Shown here: one piece after another, positions 34,065 through 42,634 of the stretch
Position numbering within the stretch: the first letter of the stretch is position 1
Layout of the letters: the number at the start of each line of letters is the position of its first letter
NCBI GenBank assembly: GCA_902591775.1
Contig: CACJBW010000002.1
Location: 1-64,000 of the forward strand
Reading direction: 5' to 3'
Length of the DNA: 64,000 bases
Source: an uncultured Pelagibacteraceae bacterium
Lineage (GTDB): Bacteria > Pseudomonadota > Alphaproteobacteria > Pelagibacterales > Pelagibacteraceae
The notes under the pieces: generated by a model
Told to the model about the DNA's origin: nothing
The model's database searches: none
Seen by the model: the letters and a program-made list of their open reading frames with translations, nothing else
Made by a program: the position numbers and the translations under genes

Positions 34065-34161
34065 CAATAATCAAATCCTAAGTTCTATAAGTTTTTATTT
34101 CTAAATTTTATATATAAAAAAAATTATATATTTAACCCTTTTCAAAAAATAGTGTTTAAAT

Positions 34162-35487
34162 ATGTCATTGCCGACAAAAGCAAAAGTAGTAATCGTTGGA
34201 GGGGGAATTCACGGCCTAAGTACTGCTTGGAAACTTTCCGAAACTTACAAAAATCCAGGTGATATTGTAGTATTAGAAAAAAAAGATACCGCAGCTGGCG
34301 CAAGTGGTATTGCGTGTGGTGTTGTAAGAAATAATTATTTTCAGCCTGCAATGAGAGAATTAATGGCTCATTCAGTTTCAGTTTGGGAGAGTGATCCTAA
34401 GGCATTTAAATATAATGCAGTTGGTTATTTACAAATTTCACCAGAAGTAATGCATGCAGATGTTGCAACTATTTACGAACAACAAAAAGCAATTGGTTAT
34501 GAATCTGAATTTATAGAAGGTGAAAAAGATTGCATGAAATATATGAAAGCTATGTTTAGTGATTGGCAAGCACAAGGTATAACTTCTGTTCTTCATGAAA
34601 AAAAAGGTGGATACGCTTTTAATAAAGATTCAATTAAAGCACTTGAACACAAATCTACTTCAAATGGTGTTGAAGTAAAGAAAGGTGTTAAAGTCACTGG
34701 CTTCAAAAGAGGAAGTAACAGCAAAGCCGTTACAGGAGTTGAAACAGACAAAGGTACAATTGAATGTGAACAAGTTGTCGTTGGAGCAGGTCCTTGGGCA
34801 AGAGATTTTTGGAATATGTTAGAACTTCCTAAAACTGCAAATATTAAAGGTAAAGATGGCAGAATTCATGAAACCGACATGTGGAAATATTGGATGCTTC
34901 AAGAGGGTGTACTTGGTGTAGAACCAGATTTTTTAAAAATGGACAACGGTGAACAGCCACCTGTAATCCATGTAGACTCAACAGCTCCTTTATATTCAGA
35001 CAAAACTAAAAAATTAATTACAGATAAAATTTGGGGAATATATTACAAACCAGATATTGACGGACTTGGAGTTCAAGGTGGAACTTCACCTTACATTGTT
35101 GATAAACATTTTGATCAAGTAAACGTCGATCCGTATGGAATAGAGTCCCCTGAATATCAAACAACAGAAGCTTTTAATGATATGTGGTGTTCAGCTTTAG
35201 CTCATTGTCAAAAAAGATTTGAAGGAAAATCAGATTTATATAGAAAAGGACCATCAGGCGGACTTGGATGTATGACACCAGATTCTTTTCCAATTTTCGA
35301 TAGATTTTTAGAAAACGTTTATATGATAGCAGACTCTAACCATGGTTATAAAATGATCGGAGTTGGAGAGCTAGTAGCAAAAGAAATTTTAGGTACAGAG
35401 AGTGAATTATTAAAACCGTTTAGATTCAATCGTTACGCGAAAGGTGAATTGCATCCGACATCTAACAGTCCTTTCCCTTGGAGTTAA
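34162..35487 (+). CDS. DAO-family FAD-dependent amine oxidoreductase (SoxB/MgdA-like)
   Basis: 441-aa flavoprotein related to sarcosine oxidase beta, dimethylglycine dehydrogenase and the flavin subunit of N-methylglutamate dehydrogenase. FAD loop KVVIVGGGIHGLSTAWKLSE (residues 8-27), ASGIACGVVRNNYFQPAM near 50-67, a WARDFW segment after VVVGAGP, and a C-terminal SNHGYKMIGVGELVAKEI typical of DAO enzymes. It starts a plus-strand run followed by a GS-like ligase and mgsABC, so oxidative demethylation of an N-methyl amino acid (N-methylglutamate being the obvious one) is my inference. Unlike soxB there are no adjacent delta, alpha or gamma subunits. Confidence 0.8.
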   Translation: MSLPTKAKVVIVGGGIHGLSTAWKLSETYKNPGDIVVLEKKDTAAGASGIACGVVRNNYFQPAMRELMAHSVSVWESDPKAFKYNAVGYLQISPEVMHADVATIYEQQKAIGYESEFIEGEKDCMKYMKAMFSDWQAQGITSVLHEKKGGYAFNKDSIKALEHKSTSNGVEVKKGVKVTGFKRGSNSKAVTGVETDKGTIECEQVVVGAGPWARDFWNMLELPKTANIKGKDGRIHETDMWKYWMLQEGVLGVEPDFLKMDNGEQPPVIHVDSTAPLYSDKTKKLITDKIWGIYYKPDIDGLGVQGGTSPYIVDKHFDQVNVDPYGIESPEYQTTEAFNDMWCSALAHCQKRFEGKSDLYRKGPSGGLGCMTPDSFPIFDRFLENVYMIADSNHGYKMIGVGELVAKEILGTESELLKPFRFNRYAKGELHPTSNSPFPWS

Positions 35488-35553
35488 TTTATCTAAGTAG
35501 ACAGATGTTTTTTTTTCAGTTAACTTTTTATTCTAAAAATTCTTAGGGGGAAA

Positions 35554-37023
35554 ATGACTGATCTAGAAAAACATGTAAATCAACCAGGCAGAGCAAAGTT
35601 AGTTAAAAAAGTAAGAGAAAAAATTAACGAATTAGGAATAACATACATATATTATCAATTCATTTCGGTAACAGGTAGAGTAGTAGGAAAAGGTATTCCT
35701 GCGGATCATTGGGAGAGGACTGCTGAAAAAGGTTTTCAATTAGTATATGGAGCAACAGCAAATTTATTTTTGGATAGGCATAATAACTACATTGGTTATG
35801 GACCAGAGGCCATGGAGTTGGTGGGGATACCAGACCCAGAAACTTTTGTACAATTACCATGGGATAAAAGAGTTGGAAGAGTTTTTGTAACGTGTTTTAG
35901 AAATAGAGAGGAGAGAAAAAACCCTGGTGGGCACTTGACTTCTGATTGCAGAGGAAATTTAAGAATTTTTAGTGATGAATTTAAGAAGAAACATGGACTA
36001 GAATTAAGAGTTGGGACTGAACCAGAAATGATGTGGCTAACTAAAAATGATGATGGAACTCCAACTGGTAAAGGTTTTTCCAAACCTTTTTGTTATCATA
36101 TTGATCAATTCGAGTCGTTAAGACCAGTTTTTATGAAAGTAATAGAATATTCAAAAGCGATGGGATTAGACATGATACAAGGAGATCATGAAGATGCTCC
36201 TGGACAGCTAGAACTAAATTGGACTTATGATAATGTTTTAAGAAATGCTGATAGATTATCAACATATAGGCAAATTTGTGCACAAGTTGCTAGAGAACAC
36301 AATCTAATAGCTTGCTTTATGACTAAACCATTTATGGGTGTGTCTGCAAGTGGATGTCACACAAACATGTCTTTATGGAAAGGTGGAAAAGTTTCTGTTA
36401 ACAAATTAGGAAATAAAAAACTTCCAGGAGTTGAAGAAGTATTTAGTTATGTATCTGGCGGAACAAACACTTTTATGCCAGACACAAAGGATATGCAGTT
36501 GCCTGGAAAAATTGGACTTCAATCAATCGCTGGTATAATGAAACATTTACCAGCTTTGACAGCTCTAGGATCATCTACGGTAAATTCATATCGAAGATTG
36601 TGGGACCAGGGGTTTTGGGCACCAGTATATGCGGACTGGGGATATCAAAATAGAACTTGTGGATTAAGAGTTTCAGCACCTGGAAGATTTGAGTATAGAT
36701 CTGTTGACTCTATGCATAATCCATACTTACTAGGTGCAGCTTTGCTAAAAGCTTGTGATGAAGGAATATCAAAAAAAATGAAACCGGCTAAACCAGAGTC
36801 TAGAAATATTTATGAGGCTCAGAAAGCTGGTAAAGATGTTAAAAAATTACCACTAAGTCTTGGTGAAGCATTAAATAGACTTGCTGAGGATGAAGTAATC
36901 AAATCAGCAATGCCTGACGAGATGTATAAAGTTTTTCATTGGTATAAAAACGATGAGTGGGAAAGATTTCTTGGAGCAACAACTCAATGGGATCTTGATA
37001 CATACTTGGATTGCTTACCATAA
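35554..37023 (+). CDS. glutamine synthetase-like ligase (GlnT/GmaS type), long form
   Basis: 489-aa member of the GlnT branch of the glutamine synthetase superfamily. ATP and metal-site blocks: LRVGTEPEMMWL (about residue 150), MIQGDHEDAPGQLELNW (about 207), SASGCHTNMSLW (about 268), and PGRFEYRSVDSMHNPYLLG near 382. These parallel the canonical gmaS encoded at 42.6 kb, but the chain is about 45 residues longer, with different substrate-side loops. A good AGGGGG ribosome-binding site precedes the ATG. Followed by mgsABC, so it probably makes a gamma-glutamyl amide of a small amine; methylamine, ethylamine or ammonia cannot be told apart here. Confidence 0.85.
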   Translation: MTDLEKHVNQPGRAKLVKKVREKINELGITYIYYQFISVTGRVVGKGIPADHWERTAEKGFQLVYGATANLFLDRHNNYIGYGPEAMELVGIPDPETFVQLPWDKRVGRVFVTCFRNREERKNPGGHLTSDCRGNLRIFSDEFKKKHGLELRVGTEPEMMWLTKNDDGTPTGKGFSKPFCYHIDQFESLRPVFMKVIEYSKAMGLDMIQGDHEDAPGQLELNWTYDNVLRNADRLSTYRQICAQVAREHNLIACFMTKPFMGVSASGCHTNMSLWKGGKVSVNKLGNKKLPGVEEVFSYVSGGTNTFMPDTKDMQLPGKIGLQSIAGIMKHLPALTALGSSTVNSYRRLWDQGFWAPVYADWGYQNRTCGLRVSAPGRFEYRSVDSMHNPYLLGAALLKACDEGISKKMKPAKPESRNIYEAQKAGKDVKKLPLSLGEALNRLAEDEVIKSAMPDEMYKVFHWYKNDEWERFLGATTQWDLDTYLDCLP

Positions 37024-37044
37024 GGTAAATTAGGAAAGGAAAAA

Positions 37045-37986
37045 ATGTGCGGAATTGCGGGACTAATCCATAGAGGAAAATCCTCTGATGTAGGAAATGA
37101 ATTACAGTTAATGCTTCAAGCATTAAAACATAGAGGTCCTGACTCAACTGGATACGCTCTCTATGCAGATAATGATGGAGAAAATTTCATAATGAGATTT
37201 AAAGTTGGGGAAAATGTTGGAGAAGGAAGCACATCAGTTAATGAAGATGATAGTGTTTATGACAAAAGAAAAGAACTTGTCGACCAGATGCTAAAAAACC
37301 TTAATGCTACAGTTGTAAAAGAAGAAAAGTTAACTCCTTACTCTTACAGATATGAAATGAAATATGATCAGGATTTAATGGAGTTTTCAAAAAAAATCGA
37401 AAGCATAGAGAGTGTGGAGATATTGTCTATTGGTAAATCATTAGAATTAATCAAAGATCTAGGAGATGCTCAGGCAGTTTCTGAAAGATATGATCTAGCA
37501 AAAGTTAAAGGAACCCATGGTATTGGACATGCTAGAATGGCAACTGAATCTGGCGTAGATATTAAATCTGCTCATCCATTTTGGGGTTATCCTTTCAGTG
37601 ATGTATCAGTTGTACACAACGGTCAACTTACAAACTATTGGAATAATAGAAGAGTGTTAGAGAATAAAGGTATGAGATTTATGTCTGAATGTGACTCTGA
37701 ATTAATTGCAGTTTATTTAGCAGAAAAAATGAGAAATGGCGCATCTTTGGAAGAAGGTATGAAAGATAGTTTATCTGGCTTAGATGGTGTATTTACATAT
37801 TTTGTTGCAACAAAAGATTCTTTAGGAATGGCAAAAGATACGATGGCTGCAAAACCATTGGTATTATACGAGTCAGATGATTTAGTAGCAATGGGTTCTG
37901 AGGAAATAGCTATAAGATCTATTTTACCACAAGAGATAGACACATATGATCCATTTGATGGAGAGGTTAAAGTATGGCAAATTTAA
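37045..37986 (+). CDS. mgsA: glutamate synthase amidotransferase-like subunit (MgsA/GlxB type)
   Basis: Class II (Ntn) glutamine amidotransferase domain, 313 aa, one of three separate proteins that correspond to domains of glutamate synthase. Nucleophile Cys2 in MCGIAGLIHRGKSS, then LQALKHRGPDSTGYALYA and HARMATESGVDIKSAHPF, FMSECDSELIAVYLAE, ending with VAMGSEEIAIRS. In methylotrophs MgsABC convert gamma-glutamylmethylamide and 2-oxoglutarate to N-methylglutamate plus glutamate. SD AGGAAAGGA upstream. Overlaps mgsB by 13 bases. Rhizobial glxBCD are the same trio; the amide substrate is inferred from gmaS neighbours. Confidence 0.88.
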   Translation: MCGIAGLIHRGKSSDVGNELQLMLQALKHRGPDSTGYALYADNDGENFIMRFKVGENVGEGSTSVNEDDSVYDKRKELVDQMLKNLNATVVKEEKLTPYSYRYEMKYDQDLMEFSKKIESIESVEILSIGKSLELIKDLGDAQAVSERYDLAKVKGTHGIGHARMATESGVDIKSAHPFWGYPFSDVSVVHNGQLTNYWNNRRVLENKGMRFMSECDSELIAVYLAEKMRNGASLEEGMKDSLSGLDGVFTYFVATKDSLGMAKDTMAAKPLVLYESDDLVAMGSEEIAIRSILPQEIDTYDPFDGEVKVWQI

Positions 37987-38828
37987 AAACGACTGAGAAA
38001 AAAACTAAAGCACAATCAATGGGACTTCATAGTGAAGTCTTAACAGGAAAAACTCAACAAAAATTTTTTAACCCTGATGAGGCAGAAAACTTTTACTATT
38101 GGGGAACTTATGATGTTGATTTTAATAAAAGAATTGATCTTGATGTAAATGATCTAGATTGTAAAGAGGCAAACAAAAAAATTGATGAACTTATGAGTCA
38201 AGGTTATGGAACAATAGTTATAAAGAACCCACAAGGAAAACATAGTTTAGGTGTTGGGGTGTTAAATAAATTAAATTTAATATTTGAAGGAAGTTTGGGT
38301 TATTTTGGTGTTGGTTCTATTGATGGTCCAACGGTAAGAATTAATGGTAGAGTTGGATGGTCATGTGCAGAAAATATGATGGCAGGAAAAGTAGTAATAG
38401 AAAAAAATGCAGGATCATGTTTTGGTGCAGCAGTTAGAGGTGGAGATTTAATATGTAAGGGTAGCGTTGGCGCTAGAACAGGAATTGATCAAAAAGGTGG
38501 AACAATTATTGTTGGTGGTGACGCTGGAGCATTCACTGGCTTTATGATGCAAAGAGGAAGAATAATAATTTTAGGTAATGTCGGTATAAACCTTGGAGAC
38601 TCCATGTATGATGGAACTATTTATGTGGGTGGAAAAATTGGATCATTTGGTAGTGATGCGATTGAGTCACCTATGACAAAAAGTGATATAGATTGGATCA
38701 AAAGAAAACTTAAAGTAGCCGAGATCGGTGAAAATTTTGATGTTTCAAAGATGACAAAAGTCGTTGCAGGTAAAAAACTCTGGAATTATGATGCTTTAGA
38801 ACCAACCGAGAAAAAAGGAGCAATTTAA
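37974..38828 (+). CDS. mgsB: glutamate synthase GXGXG-domain subunit (MgsB/GlxC type)
   Basis: 284 aa corresponding to the beta-helical C-terminal domain of glutamate synthase alpha subunit. Repeated Gly-rich turns mark the fold: GSLGYFGVGSIDGPTVRING, AAVRGGDLICKGSVGARTGI, IIVGGDAGAFTGFMMQRG, GNVGINLGDSMYDGTIYVGG. Starts inside mgsA and its stop overlaps the mgsC ATG, so the three chains are made together and surely form a complex. It has no activity of its own; it holds the other two domains. The N-terminus is Lys-rich. Confidence 0.9.
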   Translation: MANLKTTEKKTKAQSMGLHSEVLTGKTQQKFFNPDEAENFYYWGTYDVDFNKRIDLDVNDLDCKEANKKIDELMSQGYGTIVIKNPQGKHSLGVGVLNKLNLIFEGSLGYFGVGSIDGPTVRINGRVGWSCAENMMAGKVVIEKNAGSCFGAAVRGGDLICKGSVGARTGIDQKGGTIIVGGDAGAFTGFMMQRGRIIILGNVGINLGDSMYDGTIYVGGKIGSFGSDAIESPMTKSDIDWIKRKLKVAEIGENFDVSKMTKVVAGKKLWNYDALEPTEKKGAI

Positions 38829-40222
38829 TGGCAAAGAAAAAAAACGGAAAATTAAATGGTCATTCCAACGGGAATGGTGGAAGTGAATTTTCAAAAAGAA
38901 ATAAAAGTTTATTAGGTTATAACGCTATATTTACACCTGAGGTAATCGACGACATTCACATAAAGGCTCAGTTAGGAAGATACCGAATGAGAGGTATGGC
39001 TCTAATGAAAAAGATTCCTACCTTTGATGATTTAGTTTTTTTACCTGGAACTCTCACAAGATTTGTAATCGAGGGTTATAGAGAAAAATGTGAAACAAAA
39101 ACTATCATTGGTCCAAGATGTGAAAATCCAGTAGAATTAGATATTCCAGTTTATATTACAGGTATGAGTTTTGGAGCTTTGTCCTATGAAGCAAAAACAG
39201 CGCTTGCAAGAGGAGCGACTATGGCCGGTAGCGCAACATGTTCAGGTGAAGGTGGAATGATACCTGATGAAAGAAGATATTCAGAAAAATGGTACTATCA
39301 ATGTATTCAATCAAGATATGGATTTAATCCTCATCATGCTCAACTTGCTGATGGAATTGAAGTGTTTATTGGTCAAGGACAAAAAGTTGGAATGGGTGGT
39401 CACTTGATGGGTCAAAAAGTTACTGACCAAGTAGCAGAGATGAGATCACTACCAGCTGGCATTGATCAAAGATCGCCTGCTAGACATCCTGATTGGTTAG
39501 GACCAGATGATTTAGCTTTAAAAGTCCAAGAGCTAAGAGAATTAACAAAAAATAAAGTTCCAATACAATTAAAACTTGGAGCAGCAAAAGTTTATGACGA
39601 TGTTCGTATGGCAGCTAAATGTGATCCAGACTCAATTTATTTAGATGGTATGGAAGGTTCAACAGGAGCTGGTCCACATATTGCAGCAGCAAACACAGGT
39701 ATACCTGGAATAGCTGCAATTAGAGAAGCAAGAAGAGCAATAGATGATGTTGGTAAAACTGGAAAAGTTACTCTTATTTATGCGGGTGGAGTTAGAGACG
39801 GAGCTGACATGGCAAAAGCATTAGCTCTTGGAGCAGATGCTATTGCTATAGGTACGGGCGCTATGATTGCACTAAACTGTAATAAAGAAATTCCAGAGTC
39901 TAATTTTGAAAAGGAAATGGGAGTGCCAGCAGGTCATTGTTATCACTGTCATACTGGTCGTTGCCCAGTTGGTGTTGCTACTCAGGATCCCAAATTGAGA
40001 AAAAGACTAAACCCAGATGAGGCAGCTCTTAGAGTTTATAATTACTTACATACTATGACACTAGAAGCTCAATTATTAGCTAGAGCTTGTGGTAAAACAA
40101 ATATCCATTCATTAGAGCCAGAAGATATGGCAGCTTTAACAATGGAAGCTTCTGCATTAGCAAAAGTACCACTTTCTGGAACAAATCACACAGTAGGAGT
40201 TGACGACTTTCATAAAATATAA
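38828..40222 (+). CDS. mgsC: glutamate synthase FMN-domain subunit (MgsC/GlxD type)
   Basis: 464-aa FMN-binding TIM barrel with the 3Fe-4S cluster motif CYHCHTGRCPVGVATQDP near residue 377. Other blocks: PVYITGMSFGALSYEAKTAL (about 108), SATCSGEGGMIPDER, IQLKLGAAKVYDDVR, IYLDGMEGSTGAGPHIAA and LIYAGGVRDGADMAKALALG, all as in glutamate synthase large subunits. It forms the synthase core for N-methylglutamate in the MgsABC complex. The first 25 residues (KKKNGKLNGHSNGNGGSEF) are a low-complexity basic/Gly tail not seen in glutamate synthase. Starts at the mgsB stop (TAATG). Confidence 0.92.
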   Translation: MAKKKNGKLNGHSNGNGGSEFSKRNKSLLGYNAIFTPEVIDDIHIKAQLGRYRMRGMALMKKIPTFDDLVFLPGTLTRFVIEGYREKCETKTIIGPRCENPVELDIPVYITGMSFGALSYEAKTALARGATMAGSATCSGEGGMIPDERRYSEKWYYQCIQSRYGFNPHHAQLADGIEVFIGQGQKVGMGGHLMGQKVTDQVAEMRSLPAGIDQRSPARHPDWLGPDDLALKVQELRELTKNKVPIQLKLGAAKVYDDVRMAAKCDPDSIYLDGMEGSTGAGPHIAAANTGIPGIAAIREARRAIDDVGKTGKVTLIYAGGVRDGADMAKALALGADAIAIGTGAMIALNCNKEIPESNFEKEMGVPAGHCYHCHTGRCPVGVATQDPKLRKRLNPDEAALRVYNYLHTMTLEAQLLARACGKTNIHSLEPEDMAALTMEASALAKVPLSGTNHTVGVDDFHKI

Positions 40223-40224
40223 TT

Positions 40225-40632
40225 ATGCCAAAGAAAAAAAGTAAAAAATCGAGCAAAAAAACAGCTAAAGGTCAGTTAGGTAAAAAGAAAGAAACTGCTC
40301 GAGAAAAGATGATAGGTCAAACTATTGGTTATAGGTATGATGTAAATTTATTGCCAGACTATTCAAGAATAACTCCTTTCCTAAAAAAATATATTGAAGC
40401 AATGGGTTGGGATGATTTAAATTGGTTGGAAGATGTTCACATGGGGTATGAAGAAGATAGACCTGCAGTTTTTGATAGAAACGCAAATGGTTGGGTTACT
40501 ATTCCAAAAAAAATCAAATTACCAAATAATCAACAAGATAGAGACATGATAGCAAGAGAACTATTGGTAAAATTTCAAATGTCACCAAATCACCCATTAG
40601 TAGATTTAAAAAAAGCTTATCGGAAATTTTAG
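40225..40632 (+). CDS. conserved hypothetical protein with basic N-terminal tail (135 aa)
   Basis: Not recognised. 135 aa starting 2 bases after the mgsC stop, so it is part of the DAO-ligase-mgsABC operon. Residues 1-30 are very Lys/Ser-rich (PKKKSKKSSKKTAKGQLGKK), like a disordered RNA- or complex-binding tail. The rest is a compact domain with aromatic clusters: GYRYDVNLLPDYSRITPFL, AMGWDDLNWLEDVHMGYEED and ARELLVKFQMSPNHPLVDL. No cofactor motif is visible. It may be an accessory protein for the MgsABC complex; this rests on position only. Confidence 0.75.
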   Translation: MPKKKSKKSSKKTAKGQLGKKKETAREKMIGQTIGYRYDVNLLPDYSRITPFLKKYIEAMGWDDLNWLEDVHMGYEEDRPAVFDRNANGWVTIPKKIKLPNNQQDRDMIARELLVKFQMSPNHPLVDLKKAYRKF

Positions 40633-40661
40633 AATCATCAACAATTTATATATACTTATAG

Positions 40662-40692
40662 TTGTAATATTACAAATTTGTATTGATATAAT
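40662..40692 (+). promoter_or_regulatory. candidate amtB promoter with palindrome
   Basis: A perfect 14-bp palindrome TTGTAATATTACAA (40662-40675) overlaps a possible -35 (TTGTAA), with a perfect -10 TATAAT at 40687-40692 (19-base spacer). A second palindrome TTGTTTAAACAA (40744-40755) lies just before the GGAGG ribosome-binding site. Either could be a nitrogen-response operator; neither matches the NtrC consensus I know. Confidence 0.45.
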
Positions 40693-40766
40693 TGTTTTAT
40701 TTAAGATTGATCCAATAATTCGAAATAATAATATTTAAATAATTTGTTTAAACAATTGGAGGTTAA

Positions 40767-42167
40767 ATGACTGACGAACTCGGTGCATTGACAACCATAT
40801 TCACAGAATTTTACTATTGGATAACAGTAGTACTAATGTTTCTTATCCACGTAGGATTCTGTATGTATGAAGTTGGAGCTTCCCGATACAAACATCATCA
40901 ACATACATTAATGAAAAACACAATGCTGATACCTTTAGTAACAGTAACTTGGTTTTTATTTGGTTGGTGGATTTATTGGGCATTTCCAACTGGGCCAGGT
41001 CTTGCACCATCAATAATGAATGAAAGCGCAGCGCTAATTACAGATGACTCAGCTTTTAGTGCTAAGTGGTATCTGCCAAATAGTGAATTGATGGCAGTAA
41101 ACTTAGGAGATCATATTAGTGGAGTATTTTGGGCTGCATTTTTACTTTTCTCATGGACAGCTGCATCCATTGTATCAGGTGCTGTAATTGAAAGAATTAC
41201 TACTTTTGCTTTTGGAATTCTTGCGATTGCAATTGGATCTGTATTTTGGAGCATAGATGCTGCATGGGGATGGCACTTTGACGGATGGATGTTGAAGATA
41301 CTCGGTTACCATGATGCTTATGCCTCAGGAGTAATTCACGCAGTAGCAGGTGGATTTGCTTTAGGTGTACTTGCTGTTTTGGGACCAAGAATTGGAAAAT
41401 TTTCATCAAGTGGTGAACCTAGAAACATAGGACCAAGAAATCCTTGGTTAGTAACTGTTGGATTATTCTTAATTTATACTGGTTTTTGGGGATTTTATGC
41501 TGCTTGTAATATTCCAATTTACGATCTTGGACCTGAGTATGGCATGGAAGGTGTAACCTACTTTACCGCAACCACAATTTATGTAACGCCAACCACACTT
41601 AGTGGTATAACAATGAACTTTTTAATGTCTCTCTCAGGAGGATTGTTAGCAGGTTATGTTGTTTCCAAAGGTGATCCTTTCTGGACTTACTCAAGTGGTT
41701 TAGCTGGAATAATCTGTGCCTCTGCGGGAAATGACTTATATCATCCAATACAATCTTTGATAATTGGAATGATTGGTGTCGTTATAGCTTACAAAATGCA
41801 TTACTGGGTTGAACGTAGGTTCAAAATTGATGATGCAGTTGGAGCAGTGGCAGTTCATGGTTACGCTGGGTTTGCAGGACTTGTGATATGCGGTTTTGTA
41901 TTAAATGGATACCCTTCTTCAGGATACAGTGTTGGTGCTATGTGGGATGGAACTACATACGCTGCAATAAATCCTTTAGGAATGTTCATAGGTGCAATAA
42001 TCATGTTCTTTGTTCTTGGAATGATCCCAGGCTATATTATAGCAAGAGTCTTAAATGGTATTGGCAAACTCAGAATACCAAGAGAAGTTGAGTTAGCTGG
42101 TTTAGACTATCAAATAATGGAGGAAGCAAAAGAAGATGAACGCACTGTTGCTTCTTCAAGTAGTTAA
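40767..42167 (+). CDS. amt: ammonium transporter AmtB family
   Basis: Inner-membrane ammonium channel, 466 aa with about 11 helices. Family signatures: FYYWITVVLMFLIHVGFCMY (helix 1), WAAFLLFSWTAASIVSGAVI, GYHDAYASGVIHAVAGGFAL carrying the first pore His (VIHAVAG), and VGAVAVHGYAGFAGLVICGF carrying the second twin-His. A strong GGAGG precedes the ATG. An unusually Trp-rich segment (WHFDGWMLKI) lies before the first pore His. No glnK/glnB gene adjoins it, in contrast to many bacteria; instead two tiny membrane proteins follow. Placed between methylamine genes, it may recover NH4+ or carry methylammonium. Confidence 0.95.
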   Translation: MTDELGALTTIFTEFYYWITVVLMFLIHVGFCMYEVGASRYKHHQHTLMKNTMLIPLVTVTWFLFGWWIYWAFPTGPGLAPSIMNESAALITDDSAFSAKWYLPNSELMAVNLGDHISGVFWAAFLLFSWTAASIVSGAVIERITTFAFGILAIAIGSVFWSIDAAWGWHFDGWMLKILGYHDAYASGVIHAVAGGFALGVLAVLGPRIGKFSSSGEPRNIGPRNPWLVTVGLFLIYTGFWGFYAACNIPIYDLGPEYGMEGVTYFTATTIYVTPTTLSGITMNFLMSLSGGLLAGYVVSKGDPFWTYSSGLAGIICASAGNDLYHPIQSLIIGMIGVVIAYKMHYWVERRFKIDDAVGAVAVHGYAGFAGLVICGFVLNGYPSSGYSVGAMWDGTTYAAINPLGMFIGAIIMFFVLGMIPGYIIARVLNGIGKLRIPREVELAGLDYQIMEEAKEDERTVASSSS

Positions 42168-42178
42168 AGGAGGATAAT

Positions 42179-42406
42179 ATGGCTACAGTATCTAATTGGA
42201 TAGATCACTTAAATAAACCTGCTGAAGATGTCGTAGGTGCTATTTATCCTGGAGTAGGATCAGAAGGTATATTGGTCCTTATACTTGCAGTTATTTGGAT
42301 AGGTTGGACTGTTGTAAGTTCAAAACAAGAAAGTGATAAACTTTCTAAGCTTGCAAGAAAAAGACCAAGCTCAAATGCATGGAAAAGTAATATAACTGAC
42401 GGATAA
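42179..42406 (+). CDS. small single-pass membrane protein downstream of amtB
   Basis: 75 aa with a GGAGG ribosome-binding site, 11 bases after the amtB stop. One hydrophobic helix (GILVLILAVIWIGWTVVSSK, residues about 29-48) separates an N-terminal acidic part (SNWIDHLNKPAEDVVGAIYP) from a Lys/Arg-rich tail. Not a PII protein. Position and SD strength suggest coexpression with amtB, perhaps as an accessory subunit. A terminator follows 14 bp later, making amtB plus this gene a closed unit. Function unknown. Confidence 0.8.
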   Translation: MATVSNWIDHLNKPAEDVVGAIYPGVGSEGILVLILAVIWIGWTVVSSKQESDKLSKLARKRPSSNAWKSNITDG

Positions 42407-42420
42407 ATAAATAGTAGTAG

Positions 42421-42444
42421 GGGCGCAAAATTTTAATTGCGCCC
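42421..42444 (+). terminator. stem-loop terminator after the amtB unit
   Basis: GGGCGCAA and TTGCGCCC form a perfect GC-rich 8-bp stem around AATTTTAA, conspicuous in this AT-rich DNA. It lies 14 bp after the stop of the 75-aa gene. The following T run is short (TTAG), so termination may be partial, allowing some readthrough to the 52-aa gene and gmaS. Confidence 0.7.
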
Positions 42445-42454
42445 TTAGATTAAA

Positions 42455-42613
42455 ATGGACGAGCAAAATAAAAAAGAGCAATCAAATAAAACTCCGAGTA
42501 AAATGGCAAGATTAGCATGGCCAAAGGCAAAATATGGATTGGTACTTGCTATATTAATTATTATTGTTGTAAATATAATTTACTATAAAGATTTCTTTTT
42601 ATCATTTTTTTAA
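42455..42613 (+). CDS. very small single-pass membrane protein (52 aa)
   Basis: Too short for the ORF track. The ATG at 42455 opens MDEQNKKEQSNKTPSKMARL, then AWPKAKYGLVLAILIIIVVN forms one membrane helix, ending YYKDFFLSFF before TAA at 42611-42613. Composition (polar, Lys/Asn-rich N-terminus, then Ile/Val helix) is protein-like, not random. It sits between the amtB terminator and gmaS and ends 21 bp before the gmaS start. No good Shine-Dalgarno sequence; readthrough or its own start would be needed. Function unknown. Confidence 0.55.
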   Translation: MDEQNKKEQSNKTPSKMARLAWPKAKYGLVLAILIIIVVNIIYYKDFFLSFF

Positions 42614-42634
42614 AAAGTATGATAAGAAGATTGA

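Noticed and set aside
35488-35553. Possible hairpin ATCT...AGAT followed by T9 before the GS-like ligase gene
   Set aside because: The stem is only 4 bp with no GC support; the T run alone does not make a terminator.
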